DNA from: Timema cristinae
Lineage: Eukaryota; Arthropoda; Insecta; Phasmatodea; Timematidae
DNA: 64,000 nucleotides
Assembly (NCBI GenBank): GCA_039000515.1
Contig: JBCFYV010011135.1
Location: forward strand, 22,209,895-22,273,894
Direction: 5' to 3'
Shown here: positions 1 to 11,595 of the stretch, in pieces
How positions within the stretch are numbered: position 1 is the first letter of the stretch
Layout: each line of letters begins with the position of its first letter
Notes under the pieces: model-generated
Told to the model about the DNA's origin: nothing
The model's input: the letters and a program-made list of their open reading frames with translations, nothing else
The model's database searches: none
Translations under genes and position numbers: made by a program

Positions 1-897
1 AGTCCACCTCAATACACCTTATCTCTATCTTAAGTTAGTTCTATCCAGTCCACCTCAATACACCTTATCTCTATCTTAAGTTAGTTCTATCCAGTCCACC
101 TCAATACACCTTATCTCTATCTTGAGCTAGTTCTATCCAGTCCACATCAATACGCCTTATCTCTATCTTGAGCTAGTTCTATCCAGTCCACCTCAATACA
201 CCTTATCTCTATCTTAAGTTAGTTCTATCCAGTCCACCTCAATACACCTTATCTCTATCTTGAGCTAGTTCTATCCAGTCCACCTCAATACACCTTATCT
301 CTATCTTGAGCTAGTTCTATCCAGTCCACCTCAATACACCTTATCTCTATCTTGAGCTAGTTCTATCCAGTCCACCTCAATACACCTTATCTCTATCTTG
401 AGCTAGTTCTATCCAGTCCACCTCAATACACCTTATCTCTATCTTGAGCTAGATCTATCCAGTCCACCTCAATACACCTTATCTCTATCTTAAGTTAGTT
501 CTATCCAGTCCACCTCAATACACCTTATCTCTATCTTGAGCTAGTTCTATCCAGTCCACCTCAATACACCTTATCTCTATCTTGAGCTAGTTCTATCCAG
601 TCCACCTCAATACACCTTATCTCTATCTTGAGCTAGATCTATCCAGTCCACCTCAATACACCTTATCTCTATCTTGAGCTAGTTCTATCCAGTCCACCTC
701 AATACACCTTATCTCTATCTTGAGCTAGTTCTATCCAGTCCACCTCAATACACCTTATCTCTATCTTGAGCTAGTTCTATCCAGTCCACCTCAATACACC
801 TTATCTCTATCTTGAGCTAGTTCTATCCAGTCCACCTCAATACACCTTATCTCTATCTTGAGCTAGTTCTATCCAATCCACCTCATTACACCTTATT
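1..897. repeat. 46-bp minisatellite, about 19 copies
   Basis: Direct tandem repeat of a 46-bp unit starting agtccacctcaatacacc, with almost no divergence. Variants: cttaagttag instead of cttgagctag (copies 1, 2, 5 and 11), and agatct instead of gttct (copies 10 and 14). Read on the - strand, the unit encodes DWIELAQDRDK, a motif typical of the extreme C-terminus of LINE ORF2 proteins, and the array runs directly into such a LINE fragment at its right end. The period is not a multiple of 3, so the array is not coding. It continues beyond the window start. Confidence 0.95.
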
Positions 898-1035
898 TAT
901 TTCGGGTCTATTCTAATGTTATCCTCCCATCTACTTCTAGGTCTTCCCAATGGTTTCTTCCCATTTTGTTCTCCAATTAATACCCTGAATACAGTTCTAG
1001 ATTTTTCCATTCGCAATGTGTGTCCTTCTCACCGT
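898..1035 (-). pseudogene. LINE ORF2 C-terminal fragment
   Basis: On the - strand this short piece reads GKKPLGRPRSRWEDNIR, the basic GRPR-x-RW motif that precedes the W-x-x-LAQDRD motif in the C-terminal tail of many arthropod LINE reverse transcriptase proteins. The LAQDRD motif follows it on the - strand and forms the unit of the neighbouring minisatellite. There is no start and no catalytic RT domain, and it is broken by stops. Family assignment within LINEs is not possible from so little sequence. Confidence 0.7.
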
Positions 1036-1057
1036 AATTTGCGAGATTTGACTACTA

Positions 1058-1320
1058 CAACATAAAGTTTAATTTTATTCACATGTTCACATGCTGATAT
1101 CAACAGTTCCTTAATATCTGTCAAGGGTGTCCTGGAATTTAATAGCAACGCTTTCTCTTCATTTAAAATTTTTATCACCTAATTCCGCCAGGCTCGTAAC
1201 AGATATTCAACAACTGTATATATCATGTGAAGAAAGTTAAACTCTGTTTCTACCAGAGCAATATTTTATTTTATTTGGCCAAAAATTTATTTTGCTGTAA
1301 TAACTGCAAAAAAAAAAAAA
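1058..1320. repeat. Foldback repeat, right part (joined to a LINE fragment)
   Basis: Resembles the complete foldback copy at 14768-15080. The motif gtttaattttattcac recurs inverted near atcatgtgaagaaagttaaac, and both flank aacag/aacaac-ttgaatatct motifs, so the piece can fold back on itself. The outer left arm is absent here; the LINE fragment is joined exactly where that arm would be. It ends in an A-rich run at 1309-1320. Confidence 0.6.
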
Positions 1321-1324
1321 CCTT

Positions 1325-1938
1325 GAAATTTTCTTGGGTCTGCTATTTCACCACATTAAATACATTTCAATCATCTACAGAGAGAAAAACACAATTTTCA
1401 GTATCATTAATCTCGAATCAGTTCCCCGAGTCAGAAATAATAACGACATTCTTCCAAACGTGTATATTTGGTTTCATCAATACACGTCAAACCCAATATT
1501 ACGTCCCACCCGGGTCGACCTTATCAAATACAAATTGGTCGCCGAAATACGGAGAAGATGAAACAAAGATTAACGAAGGCAGGAATAGAGAGAAAAAGGA
1601 GTAAATAAAATAGGAAGGGAGAGGGAAAAAAAACACACACACACGATTGGCTGAAAGGGATGGGGCTACGTCTGCTTGATAAGAGAGACAGTTTCTGGAA
1701 GAAAAACGGAAAAAATTAAGACTATACGCCACGATTTTCTAAGAAATGGACTTTTCAGGTTCGATTGATGATTGCATGGCATTATTTATTATGTCCATAC
1801 ATTCAGTTAAGTGTTAGCCAATCAGTCACCAGACCATTGATTTAACATCATTTAACCATGTAGAAGATGGATATTAAAATAGATGTAAACCCATTTTTGG
1901 TATTTTGCTACCTCTTTGTATACATATTTATATATATA
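1325..1938. other. Unassigned AT-rich sequence
   Basis: No coding exon, RNA gene or recognised repeat family seen. It holds a short CA repeat near 1634-1643 and an imperfect TA run near 1930. Short open frames here have no recognisable domain. Confidence 0.5.
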
Positions 1939-1939
1939 T

Positions 1940-2483
1940 AGGCACTGTGTGTTACTACCAATTCGGGTTGTACGATTATGTACCAATTACGTTAATGGGA
2001 TAGGGTTGAGGAAGATTGAATTTGGAAGAAGTGTGCCTACATTTTTTTTGGAGAGAATTAGTAAACCATTTAAGAAAAATCAACTTCAGTACATCCAACA
2101 GGTGACCTGGTGGTCTAGGAGTAAGGTGTCAGACTTCTGTGCTGGGAGGTCCGGGTTCAATCCTCGGTCCCGGCACAGATTTATCTGATTACCAAACCCT
2201 TTCTTCACCTCTGACAAGACATCTTGTGAATATGTGTAATGACAGGCCTCCACCGTGGTTCGGATTCCACGTTAAACTGTAGGTCCTCCATTTCATCTCA
2301 CAATCACTCTACCATTACACATTAGCGTAAGTACGTATAACCCGAATGGGTAGTAAGACGCGGTGCTAATGATAGTACATCCAATCATGATTGAAACATG
2401 ATCTGAGTCATCGACAGTCCAATATACTGCGAGAGTAGCGTCTTAGATCATGCGGCCATCAAATCGGGTTGTTTATATTAAAA
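1940..2483 (-). mobile_element. SINE-B2, split by a SINE-A insertion
   Basis: The 3' part (tail to mid body) lies at 1940-2098 and the tRNA-like head at 2374-2483, both on the - strand. Between them sits a complete SINE-A on the + strand. The head shows the B2 signature (reverse complement of tactgcgagagtagcgtctt, and ggccatcaaatcgggtt at the end). An 11-base direct repeat marks the interruption. Confidence 0.85.
2099..2373 (+). mobile_element. SINE-A (short subfamily), nested
   Basis: Complete tRNA-derived SINE: an A-box-like segment in tggtctaggagtaagg, B box near gggttcaatcc, a body with ctgattaccaaaccc and ccacgttaaactgtaggtcc, and the shared tail gtataacccgaatgggtagt ending in ctaatgat. 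Flanked by the perfect 11-bp target duplication agtacatccaa (2088-2098 and 2374-2384), which lies inside an older SINE-B2. Confidence 0.93.
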
Positions 2484-2727
2484 TAAAGATATTGGTGTAG
2501 TATCTATAAAAAATCTAAACGCACCCCTACCAACCCCTGACAATTTATAACTATCCCTAAAACCAAAGACGCCCTCTGGGGAAGGGGATAAGGTCGTGAG
2601 TGGTACCAGGGGGCCACCCTTAGCAGAAGTGGGCCCCAGGGAAAGCCTCGTTCATCTCACCCTTCCCCTCTAACTAAAAAAAAAATATTTTTTTTAATGT
2701 TTACTGTTAATGCAGTAGTTTATCATA
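2484..2727. other. Unassigned sequence
   Basis: Contains a C-rich stretch and a small hairpin-prone A8/T6 run near 2678-2695. No gene or known repeat family recognised. Confidence 0.4.
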
Positions 2728-3235
2728 TACTAGATAGCTGTTGCCCGCGGCTTTGCTCGCGTGGAAGTTGATTATATACAAATACGAAAATATACATATG
2801 TATTTACAGATTAATTTAAAATATTACGTTACGTTGATGACCATAACTTGACCTCAGCTCAAAAATAATGCAAGTCCGATACAAACTTTCACCCCCTTTT
2901 TCATCCCTTATTAAATAAAATTTCCAAAATTCCTGAAACACGTATTTATTTGTTTTACGTCAATAACCGAAATACAAAATTTTGTTTATGTAACTTTCAA
3001 AATGACTGACTTTCATACATATTATCATACATATTATCATACATATTATCATCCCCTATTTTGACCCCTTTGGGGTGGAATTTTCTAAAATCCTTTCTTA
3101 GTGGGTGCCTACATAACAAAATGAATATACAGTCCGAATTTCATGCTTGTAGCCTTGATAGTTTGCGCTCGGAGATGATGAATCAGTCGGTCAGTCAGTC
3201 AGGACATGTTATTTTATAAGTATAGATAATTTATA
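2728..3235. repeat. Dispersed repeat with an RTE-LINE-like tail
   Basis: Begins ctagatagctgttgcccgcg and ctttgctcgcgtgg, and ends gtcagtcaggacatgttatt then tataagtatagat. Such ends are commonly seen in non-coding RTE-type or related repeats of arthropods. It has an internal direct repeat (catacatattatcata, three times near 3014-3050). No reverse transcriptase is recognisable, so the class is an inference. Confidence 0.45.
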
Positions 3236-3893
3236 AGGGTTGATTATTTCTCCCAACATTTTGTTTAATTCCCCCCCCCCCACCCCCACCTAACTAACTT
3301 AATCTGTATTAATGTAAAAATACTGTGTCATGTTTATAATTAAAACGGTCAATTCGTTCTAGAGTTATCTCGAGACATATCCACCATCGACAGACAGACA
3401 CAGACAGACAACTACAAATCGTTCTATTAAAAACTGAAAGCTTGCTTCAACCATTCATAAACCAAACCACACGGTTATGTTTTTTATTTGTTTTTAGATT
3501 ACAACAACATTAAGTTAGATTCCCAAGGCAGGGATCCTGTAAGAGCACAAAAGCAAACTGACCAACCAAAGAAAAAAATCCCCTCCCTTGACATCCAAGC
3601 AAACCTCGACCTTAGTGGTCTTGGGGTAGTAAAGTACTCATTAGGGATACGATGAATTTGACGTATTTTTCTTGAGCGATAAAAATCCGTAGTACAGCTT
3701 CCTTCGGAGGGGATGGAAAGCCGTTGGTCTCATATCGATTGTGGCGTGTAAAAAAAATCTGGCAGGTATGGAAAAATACCTGTCCCGTCAATATGTGTAA
3801 ACTCTTTCGCTCTAACTCATAGAAATTCTAGTGTGCTGTTATAATCATTTGGTTCAAAAAATGCATGTTAAATACATTAAATAAATAGTAAAT
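3236..3893. other. Unassigned sequence with a poly-C run
   Basis: Holds a C-run at 3271-3281, a cagacagacacagacagac stretch near 3393 and AT-rich sequence. No gene recognised. Confidence 0.4.
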
Positions 3894-4189
3894 CGGTGAC
3901 CTGGTGGTCTAGGGTTAAGGTGTTGGACCTCTGTTTCGGGGGGTCCAGGGTTCAATCCTCGGTCCCGGCACAGATTTATCTGATTACCAAACCTTCCTTC
4001 ACCTCTGACAAGACGTGTATTAATCACAACTTGTGAATGTGTGGAATATCAGACCTCTACCGTGGTTAGGATCCCACGTTAAACTGTAGGTCATCCATTT
4101 CATCTCACAATCACCCTACCATTACACGTTAGCGTAAGTGCGTATAACCCGAACGGGTAGTAAGACGCGATGATAATAATAAAAATAAT
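3894..4189 (+). mobile_element. SINE-A (long subfamily)
   Basis: Complete copy starting ggtgacctggtggtctaggg. It carries the extra segment gtgtattaatcacaacttg that marks the long subfamily. The tail reads gtataacccgaacgggtagt, then an imperfect TAA run. A SINE-B1 in opposite orientation sits in that run. Confidence 0.9.
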
Positions 4190-4433
<244 letters not shown>

Positions 4434-5332
4434 AATAATAATAATAATAACATTAGCGTACCCCTAAGGGCGTTCCTGGACAGTAACAAATAAGTTGGAT
4501 CACAACCACTGGTTTAGAGAGTCAGTAACCGCTTATACGCACCTTCCTCTCCCAAGACAACATAAGCCAGTGGTTGTAATCCAAGCTACCTCTGGGAGGA
4601 CACTTGTAAAGCTAGTTTACACATCCTGGTTCCTGACGCACGTCGAGACGCGAGACTTTACATCGGAGCTCAGAAAAATAATGCACGGAGGTACATAAAT
4701 CCTTCGCTTGCAAAATATCTCACGTACCTAATTAATCTATTTCAAACGTGAATTTTAGAAATTGTAAACTGGGGGGGTAAGAGGGGAGTCACAGATATAT
4801 TGAATTGAGAAACAGTTGCGTTGAGTTGGTAGGCATATTTTTCCTGGACACGCGTTCTTCTTGCCAATTGCCTTGCCTAGTGCCCACACTTCCAATAGGT
4901 AGAATATTTGATTTGATTTTTTAGACTAAGTGGAGGAACGTGCCCCTTGCACTCCATTCCCCCTTAAATTCGCGCTTGATCGATTTTAGACATGAGACTT
5001 CGTTGGAAGGGGACGTAGGTGTGTATTTTTTATGTTTTTTATAACGGAAAAATATTTTTGGGCAAAATAAATTAACTATTTCTCTGGTAGATACGTTAAT
5101 TGGTGGGTGTAGTTGAACTGGGGAAGGGGAAAATATATTGAGCCCCATTTATCCATGAATTAATTGGGGGGAGGGGGCTGGATTTAGTATTGGTTCTCTT
5201 TTATCCAAAAACTAACTTGATTAGGATGCGAAGGGGGTAGATATTTTATTGGAACGCTTTTAACTCATGAATTAATACTGATTAATACCACAAAATATAA
5301 AATAAACCTTATACAAAACAAAGTTTTAGTTA
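4434..5332. other. Unassigned sequence
   Basis: Starts with the TAA run, then sequence with no recognised domain or repeat family. Short frames at 4495-4698 and 4921-5148 show no family motif and are probably chance. Confidence 0.4.
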
Positions 5333-5612
5333 GGTTGACCTGGCGGTCTAGGGGTAAGCTGTCGGACTTCTGTGCTGGGGGTCCGGGGTTCAATCATCAG
5401 TTTCGGCACATATTTATCTGATTACCAAACCCTTCCTTCACCTCTGACAAGACGTATATTAATAACAACTTGTGAATGTGAGGAATGCCAGGCCTCCAAC
5501 GTGGTTTGGATCCCACGTTAAACTGTAGGTCCTTCTTTTCATCTCACAATCACCCTACCATTACACATTAGCGTAAGAGCTTATAACCCAAACGGGTAGT
5601 AAGACGCGGTGC

Positions 5613-5644
<32 letters not shown>
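5333..5644 (+). mobile_element. SINE-A (long subfamily)
   Basis: Complete, with head gttgacctggcggtctaggg, the long-subfamily segment as gtatattaataacaacttg, a tail with the loop changed to cccaaacggg, and about eleven TAA/TAAT repeats at the end. Confidence 0.9.
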
Positions 5645-5857
5645 TTATATAAGACCCTATCTATGAAATGTAAACTGTAGCAAGACGCATAGCTTGGACA
5701 GATAGCCGATTTATGTCTATCAAATATACAAGTGGGGCCTAAAAATTACAAACTATACTATTTCACTTTGTGAAGATAATATCCTTAAGGTGATTACCAC
5801 CAGACATCGGACAAACTTCAGCACGTTGTCCATCACCTTCCTCGGCATAGATCATCT
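5645..5857. other. Unassigned sequence
   Basis: No coding or repeat signature recognised between two SINE-A copies. Confidence 0.3.
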
Positions 5858-5869
5858 AATTGTTTCCGT

Positions 5870-6151
5870 TGTAGGTGACCTGGTGGTCTAGGGGTAAGGT
5901 GTCAGACTTCTATGCTGGCGGCCGGGGTTCAATCCTCGGTCCCGGCACAGATTTATCTGATTACCAAACCCTTCCTTTACCTCTGACAAGACATCTTGAG
6001 AATGTGGGGAATGCCAGGCCTCCACCGTGGTTCGGATTCCACGTTAAACTGTAGGTCCTTCATTTCATCTCACTATCACCCTACCATTACACATTAGCGT
6101 AAGTGCGTATAACCTGAACGGGTAGTAAGACGCGGTGCTAATAATAATAAT
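5870..6151 (+). mobile_element. SINE-A (short subfamily)
   Basis: Complete copy with the ctggcggccggggttcaatc head variant. A 12-bp target duplication flanks it: aattgtttccgt at 5858-5869 and aattgtttctgt at 6152-6163, differing at one base, which suggests moderate age. Confidence 0.92.
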
Positions 6152-6163
6152 AATTGTTTCTGT

Positions 6164-6672
6164 CACACTCTTTACAACCATTTCGATAATCTTCTTGACC
6201 ACTACCTTACCTCAGTCGGTAACACTTATGCCTTCAGAGATGAGATTCCCTGTTTCGATTCCAAGCTTGGTCAAAATCTTTCATCTTCGGTTGAATCTGG
6301 ATTTTCTTCTTTCGCAGTGATAAGTTTACATCCTGGCGTACAAGGGTGGAGTACTGGGTGTGATATCTTTTAGAATCAAGTTAGTTTGTAATTCACGGGC
6401 TTTTATAATCATCCTATCCTCTTAAGGTGCCGAAATGATTTGGGTTGTCAAGGTTGTGCGATACTGGCCGGCTGATGACGTGGCGATCAGTTCGAATTCC
6501 CTATTGGGTCTACTGAGTGTTTTTTTTTTTCATAATGGTTTCACCACGCTCATTCCACGCGAATTCGGGTAGTTTATCTATAAATCCTCTCAAAGTCCTA
6601 CCTCATTAGAGTAAATATCATATATGAGGATAACTTGAAGACCTGCTAAAAAAAACTTTAATCCAGTTATTT
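6164..6672. other. Degenerate tRNA-SINE-like piece in unassigned sequence
   Basis: Near 6440-6635 there are traces of a SINE-B3-like copy: ttcgaattccctattgggtc resembling a B box region, a T-run, ttccacgcgaattcgggta, and cctcattagagtaaatatca like the B3 copies at 18797 and 52590. The rest is unassigned. Confidence 0.4.
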
Positions 6673-6931
6673 TTAGCACCGCGTCTTACTACCCGTTCGG
6701 TTTATACTCACGCTCATGTGTGATGGTAGGGTGATTGTGAGATGAAATGGAGGACCTACAGTTTAGCGTGGAATCCGAACCACGGTGGAGGCCTGGCATT
6801 CCCCACATTCTCAAGATGTCTTGTCAGAGGTGAAGGAAGGGTTTGGTAATCAGATAAATGTGTGCCGGGACCGAGGATTGAACCCTGGATCCCAGCACAG
6901 ACACCTTAGCCCTAGACCGCCAGGTCACCAC
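6673..6931 (-). mobile_element. SINE-A (short subfamily)
   Basis: Full-length - strand copy from tagcaccgcgtcttactacc to ccgccaggtcacc, with a small deletion in the anticodon-arm region of the head. There is no long TAA run, so the tail has eroded. Confidence 0.9.
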
Positions 6932-7456
6932 TTTCTCTTGAAATAATTTTATATTTTTCATTTGCTAGTGGGGCTGCAAAAAAATGTAACAAAGGGCTTC
7001 GGGTTCTAGACCCCTGACTTAGTCATTCGACAACTAATTTTGAAGCTGAAATTTAAGATAACCAAACGTGCATATGTGGTGTGCACAGTGAAATATTTAT
7101 GAAAGGTTTAAGAAATATTTTTAACATGTTGACATGTTGTGAAATTACTTATTTTAGAATCATATATATAAATACTGTTCTTGTTTACCACAGAAACATA
7201 ATTTTACTCGTTTATTTTATTGATGTGTCCGTATTGATCACATCACGAGGTTTCTTGTTTTGACTGTACCGATTGTAGATAGGACACCGACTAGTAGAAC
7301 ATGATACACCTGGCTGAGTTAGGTCAGATAATCCCAACTAATGACACACCCAGGTAAAGCGGACGCCGGCTTCCTTATCTTGTCGGTGTTGCTGGAATGG
7401 GCTGAGACATTGCTATTTGCTATCTTTTACAAGAAATACTTTTTAATTAATTAATT
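6932..7456. other. Unassigned sequence
   Basis: AT-rich, no gene or repeat family recognised. Confidence 0.3.
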
Positions 7457-7700
7457 TAACACCACGTATTACTAACCTTTTGGGTTATAAGCAAGTACTA
7501 ATTACGCTAATGGGTTAGGAATTTGGCAAGTTGAATACAGAAGAAGTGAACCCGCTTTTTCATGAAGTGAGTGTAAAACCATTTAGGAAAAACCACCCCT
7601 CAATTCACCCGACCTAGATTCGAACCTCGATCTCCCCAACCTCGTAAGTCTAGTTCAACACGAAACTAGTGTGTTAGCTAACTACGTCACCGAGGTGGGT
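7457..7700 (-). mobile_element. SINE-B1
   Basis: A - strand copy from accacgtattactaacc (tail, hairpin decayed) through aaaccatttaggaaaaacca to the head aactacgtcaccgaggtggg; B box as attcgaacctcgatc. Confidence 0.85.
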
Positions 7701-9149
7701 GCATATACTTGTTAAAATTGTGCAATAATATTTTTGGATCGTCGAACTTAAGTTAGTTTGTAAGTCATGTGGTTATGATATATTAAAACTTGTTCAGAAT
7801 ACTTCAAGTGAATGAGATCATATTGAATAAAAATCTGTGGGCACCTCGTTCACTACTTGCCCCATTCAACCTGCTGTCAAAAGCAAGCTGTAAAGATTTA
7901 CAACCGTGTAAGGAATCGCTACAAAAGATAAATTGTCAAAATGACGTCACCATAAGACGATATTTCTCCCCTCTTTCTTCTTCCTAGGTTTGGTGCATGT
8001 ACAATGAATGGGTGTTTAAAGGCACTTAAAACTGTCACCTTGTTTGGACACTAAACTTATCTCACCCTCGTTAAACTGGTTTGCTCTACCCCCTATTTCT
8101 CCCTCTAAACTCTCCCTATTTATCCGATAGGTACTCAAAACAGTTTTATGATGATATAAAGACAAACAACCCTCACATTCTCTAACCATTTACTCCAGTG
8201 GCGCAGCTATAAGGACCCACAGGAAGTTTGGAGGGACACAGGAATTTTGAAAAGGATTTCGCAGGGGAGCTAGTTTATAGAAGAAACAAGAAAAATATTA
8301 AATCTTTATTCACACGCTTGCCGAAAAAAAGAAAACAGAATCTGAGCAATAATTCACACACTTTAAGTTGACACATGATGCATTGCAACGCTAACTTAAG
8401 ACAGGTGATTATCAACATAATCTATTTTCTAGTAGACAAACACATATTTTGGATCATTCTCTCGATGGATGTTTATAAATTACAACGCTGTGTCTTGGCT
8501 CAATCCAATACATCGATACACATGCTTTACATTAACGGGTTATTTCAAATCTCCTCACAATGAACAACGAAACTGTCTGCTCGTTTCTAGCTCTACAGCG
8601 CATGCGCACTAGTTTGAGATCTTATTGGTTTCCCTGTGCGTGACGTGTCGGGAAGAGCAGATGAAATAGAGATAAGTTGAACTTCAGCAGAACAGCTCGC
8701 GCTGGTTAAACGGAAATCTTGTGATTGTCTTATAACTCGTCACGTGACCATATTTCTGTTATGCGCTAGTTTTTCAGTGGACGTGTGAATCCATAGTAAA
8801 GGAGACACTTTAGTTTTATCACAACTGAGGACGGTAAATGTAGTAATAACTTTTCTCCGAACTATCGTTGAAGGCGGAATAAGTAAATATATGTTTTTCA
8901 AACAGTTCTTTATTTCCGAAATCTGTGAATTTTCTGTTTATTCAATGATTAGGTATACATGTTCTAGAAGCTTCAGGCAAGATTTCTATCCAAAATTAAA
9001 ATCGGTTGTTACTAGATTCTTGTGATAAAATAGTTTGTTGACGATAATTTTGCCAGTAGATCAGTTGTTGGTGGTTGCATTTCATAAAGAGTTTTTATTT
9101 ACAGTGTCAGCTTTATGAGTTTTGTTGTTTTGTAAAATGAGCAGATAGA
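7701..9149. other. Unassigned AT-rich sequence
   Basis: About 1.4 kb without a recognisable gene. At 8198 a cagtggcgcagcta motif resembles the end of a hAT-type element, but no matching inverted end was found. At 8598-8607 there is the palindrome gcgcatgcgc, also found inside both hAT copies. A short frame at 7790-7987 has no family motif. Confidence 0.4.
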
Positions 9150-9404
9150 TTTCGATGGCTGAATGGTCTAATACGTTAATCTCGCAATAGACTAAACTAT
9201 TGATCACGAAGAGATAAAGGATCAAATCTCGGTCGGGTGTATTTAGGGTTTTTATTTCTAAATTGTTTTTCCAATCTAACTCCACAAAAAACTGTGGGTA
9301 TACTTCCTATAAATATAACTTACCTAATCCCTAACATCATTTAATGTAATTAGTACAAATCGTATAGCCCGAATGGGTAGTAAGACGTGGTGCAGAAAAA
9401 AAAA
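9150..9404 (+). mobile_element. SINE-B2 with A-run tail
   Basis: Head ttcgatggctgaatggtcta, body aaattgtttttccaatctaa and tgggtatacttcctataaat, tail cgtatagcccgaatgggtag, and then an A-run rather than TAA repeats. It is older than the TAA-tailed copies, judging by divergence. Confidence 0.85.
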
Positions 9405-9727
9405 TAGTGACAAAGCTGTTTCCTAAAAGTAGTCATATTTACCCTATATATGATAGGGGGGAAGATAAACTGTCAGCTAGTCGAAGGTAAACAGCGCATG
9501 AATATAACCGAAGACAGTTTGTATGACATCAACCAATCTAGTTTCGGATATCTCACCATATTAATTTATAAAGAGAACGCAGATATTAGAAACTCTTGTT
9601 TGTCAATATTTTTTTTCAGTGAACCACACACGCTGCTTCTACAAGAAAAATACAAAAAACGTTCAAACAGTTATTTTCATAATTTGTTTTCGAATAATGT
9701 AAAACCTATTAAAAATATTTTTTTTTA

Positions 9728-9960
9728 ATAGCACCATGTTTTACCACCCGTTTTTATTATATATACGCTTATTTACTAGTTTCACTAATGAGTTAGGGAT
9801 TATAAAGGCTTAATTTAGAGGAAATGTACCCTCATTATCGTGTAGGGAGAGTGGAAAATCGTTTATAAAAAACCACCCTCACTGCACCTGACCGGGATCT
9901 AACCCAGATCTCCCCATATTCATTAGTCTAGTCTGAGACAAAAGTAGCGAGTTAGACAAA
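9728..9960 (-). mobile_element. SINE-B2, degraded
   Basis: A - strand copy: agcaccatgttttaccaccc, then aggaaatgtaccctcattat and gggagagtggaaaatcgttt. The head is eroded (cattagtctagtctgagac). The tail hairpin is lost on one side. Confidence 0.8.
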
Positions 9961-10120
9961 AGAAAAAATAATTAAATCAAATGGTTAGCTGTGGAAGTTC
10001 TTACTGCAAAAAATGACAACTTTACATATGTTCTTGCAGATGATATGGTTTGGTGAATTGATAAATGGTTAACTTTTCCTAGTTTCCCCTTAGCACCTCT
10101 CTTACCGTAGATAGGTTATA

Positions 10121-11595
10121 CAGTAGCCCCATGGCTTCTTTGGTGCTGACTGACAGCTCACGGCTGACTTCTGACAGTCATCATTTAGTTATATACCTAA
10201 ATTTTGACTGTCAAAATGTAAACCCCTTGAACATATTTCTAACATTGTAGGAAGTGTGACGGGAAAACCAGACAAGAAGTTTACCAATCATAAACATAGT
10301 TTGTTTTATTTAAGGACAATCAGAAAGTAAATACACAACCAATGCAAACAAGACAATATAGCGTAAAGCGCTTCTTCACTAAGATCTAAATAACTCTCGG
10401 AGTTAAGGATATAACCTTACTTTAACAATATCTGAAAATTAAAGGGGAAACATACAGTTATATGTTTGTTGTAAGTTATAACAGTAGAGCTAATTGACAT
10501 CGTGGGATTCTATGGTTCTTTCTACGGTTCCCTCAATAATAGCGTTAAGCGCGCGCAATCAAACAATATTTATCATACATTTAAACTTAGACCAAAAACG
10601 ATAAACATATACGAGTATTTAACTCTAATGAAATCAAAAACTTTGATTTCAAAACAAAACGTTAGGCCAAGCCTCTACTCTAACACCTAAGTGCCCTGTA
10701 TACTCCCAGTTAAATAGACAGTTAAATAAACTCGTATTCTCCAAACATGCGAACTACAAAGAACGGGCGGTAAGCCTGACTCGCCGAGTACGACTTAGGC
10801 GCGATCAAAATTATTATAAATAAACAAATATACATTATGAATGTATAACAAAAACATAAACAAATTGTAACTATCAATATGACTTTAACCCTCGTACCCC
10901 GCGAGCGTATTCGTATTGACCTGCCCGCAACATTTCATAATTCCTAAGTTTTACTTATAAATAAGCCCAAAACAGTAATTTAGAAAGTCGTTCCCCATTT
11001 AAGTCGAAAATGCAATTTTGAATAAAAATAGATTACGGTCCCAAGTCGCCGTCCTCACCAAGCCCAGTCGGTGATATAATAAGTGACTATTCCAAAATCG
11101 CGATCTCTATATATACCATTATTGCATCCACATAGTGGCCTGGAAAGGGAAGGAGGGGGGGAAATGATAGAACAAACGTAACAGCAAAGAATACGTCTAG
11201 TGGCACCTAGAATGATCCAGGTCCTCCTAGCGACGGAAGTGATAACTCCGTCTGGCCGCGTGGAAGTTTAGTCGTTTCCGGCCGGCCACGGATCGAGACC
11301 CGAGCAGACAGTTGGTTGAAGGCTCCGCTCAGTCTGTTGTGCCAGTTGGAGGGTGAAGGTCAGAGCTCGGGCTTGATGTTGGTGTTTGTGTTTTAGCTGA
11401 TCACGAGAGTCGGTGAGTGTAGACCCATTCGATATAACGTTAACTAGTAACTTGTTACAAAAAGTGACAGCTGCTAAACACATGATTTAGCAGATCATTT
11501 GGTTCGGCGTAGGGATACATAATTTGGTCTGGTAACTTTTCAAAGCCGTCAGCTGTGAGCTGTCAGTCAACACCAAAGAAGCCATGGGGCTACTG
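10121..11595. mobile_element. TA-flanked TIR element without transposase
   Basis: Terminal inverted repeats of about 48 bp: left end cagtagccccatggcttctt (10121 onward), right end its reverse complement finishing ggggctactg at 11595, with two mismatches. TA dinucleotides flank both ends (10119-10120 and 11596-11597), as in Tc1/mariner/pogo-type elements. No transposase frame longer than about 70 codons exists inside, so it is non-autonomous. The interior (about 1.37 kb) contains no recognised coding motif. The superfamily is inferred from the TA duplication only. Confidence 0.8.

Noticed and set aside
1..897. CRISPR array
   Set aside because: Direct tandem repeats without spacers in a eukaryotic setting; a minisatellite.
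8198..8800. A third hAT element starting cagtggcgcagcta
   Set aside because: No inverted partner end or 8-bp duplication was found downstream.
10254..11459. A 1.2-kb solo LTR (tgtgac ... gttaca) inside the TA-flanked TIR element
   Set aside because: The possible 5-bp flanks (ggaag and aaaag) agree at only three positions and no LTR-internal signals are clear.
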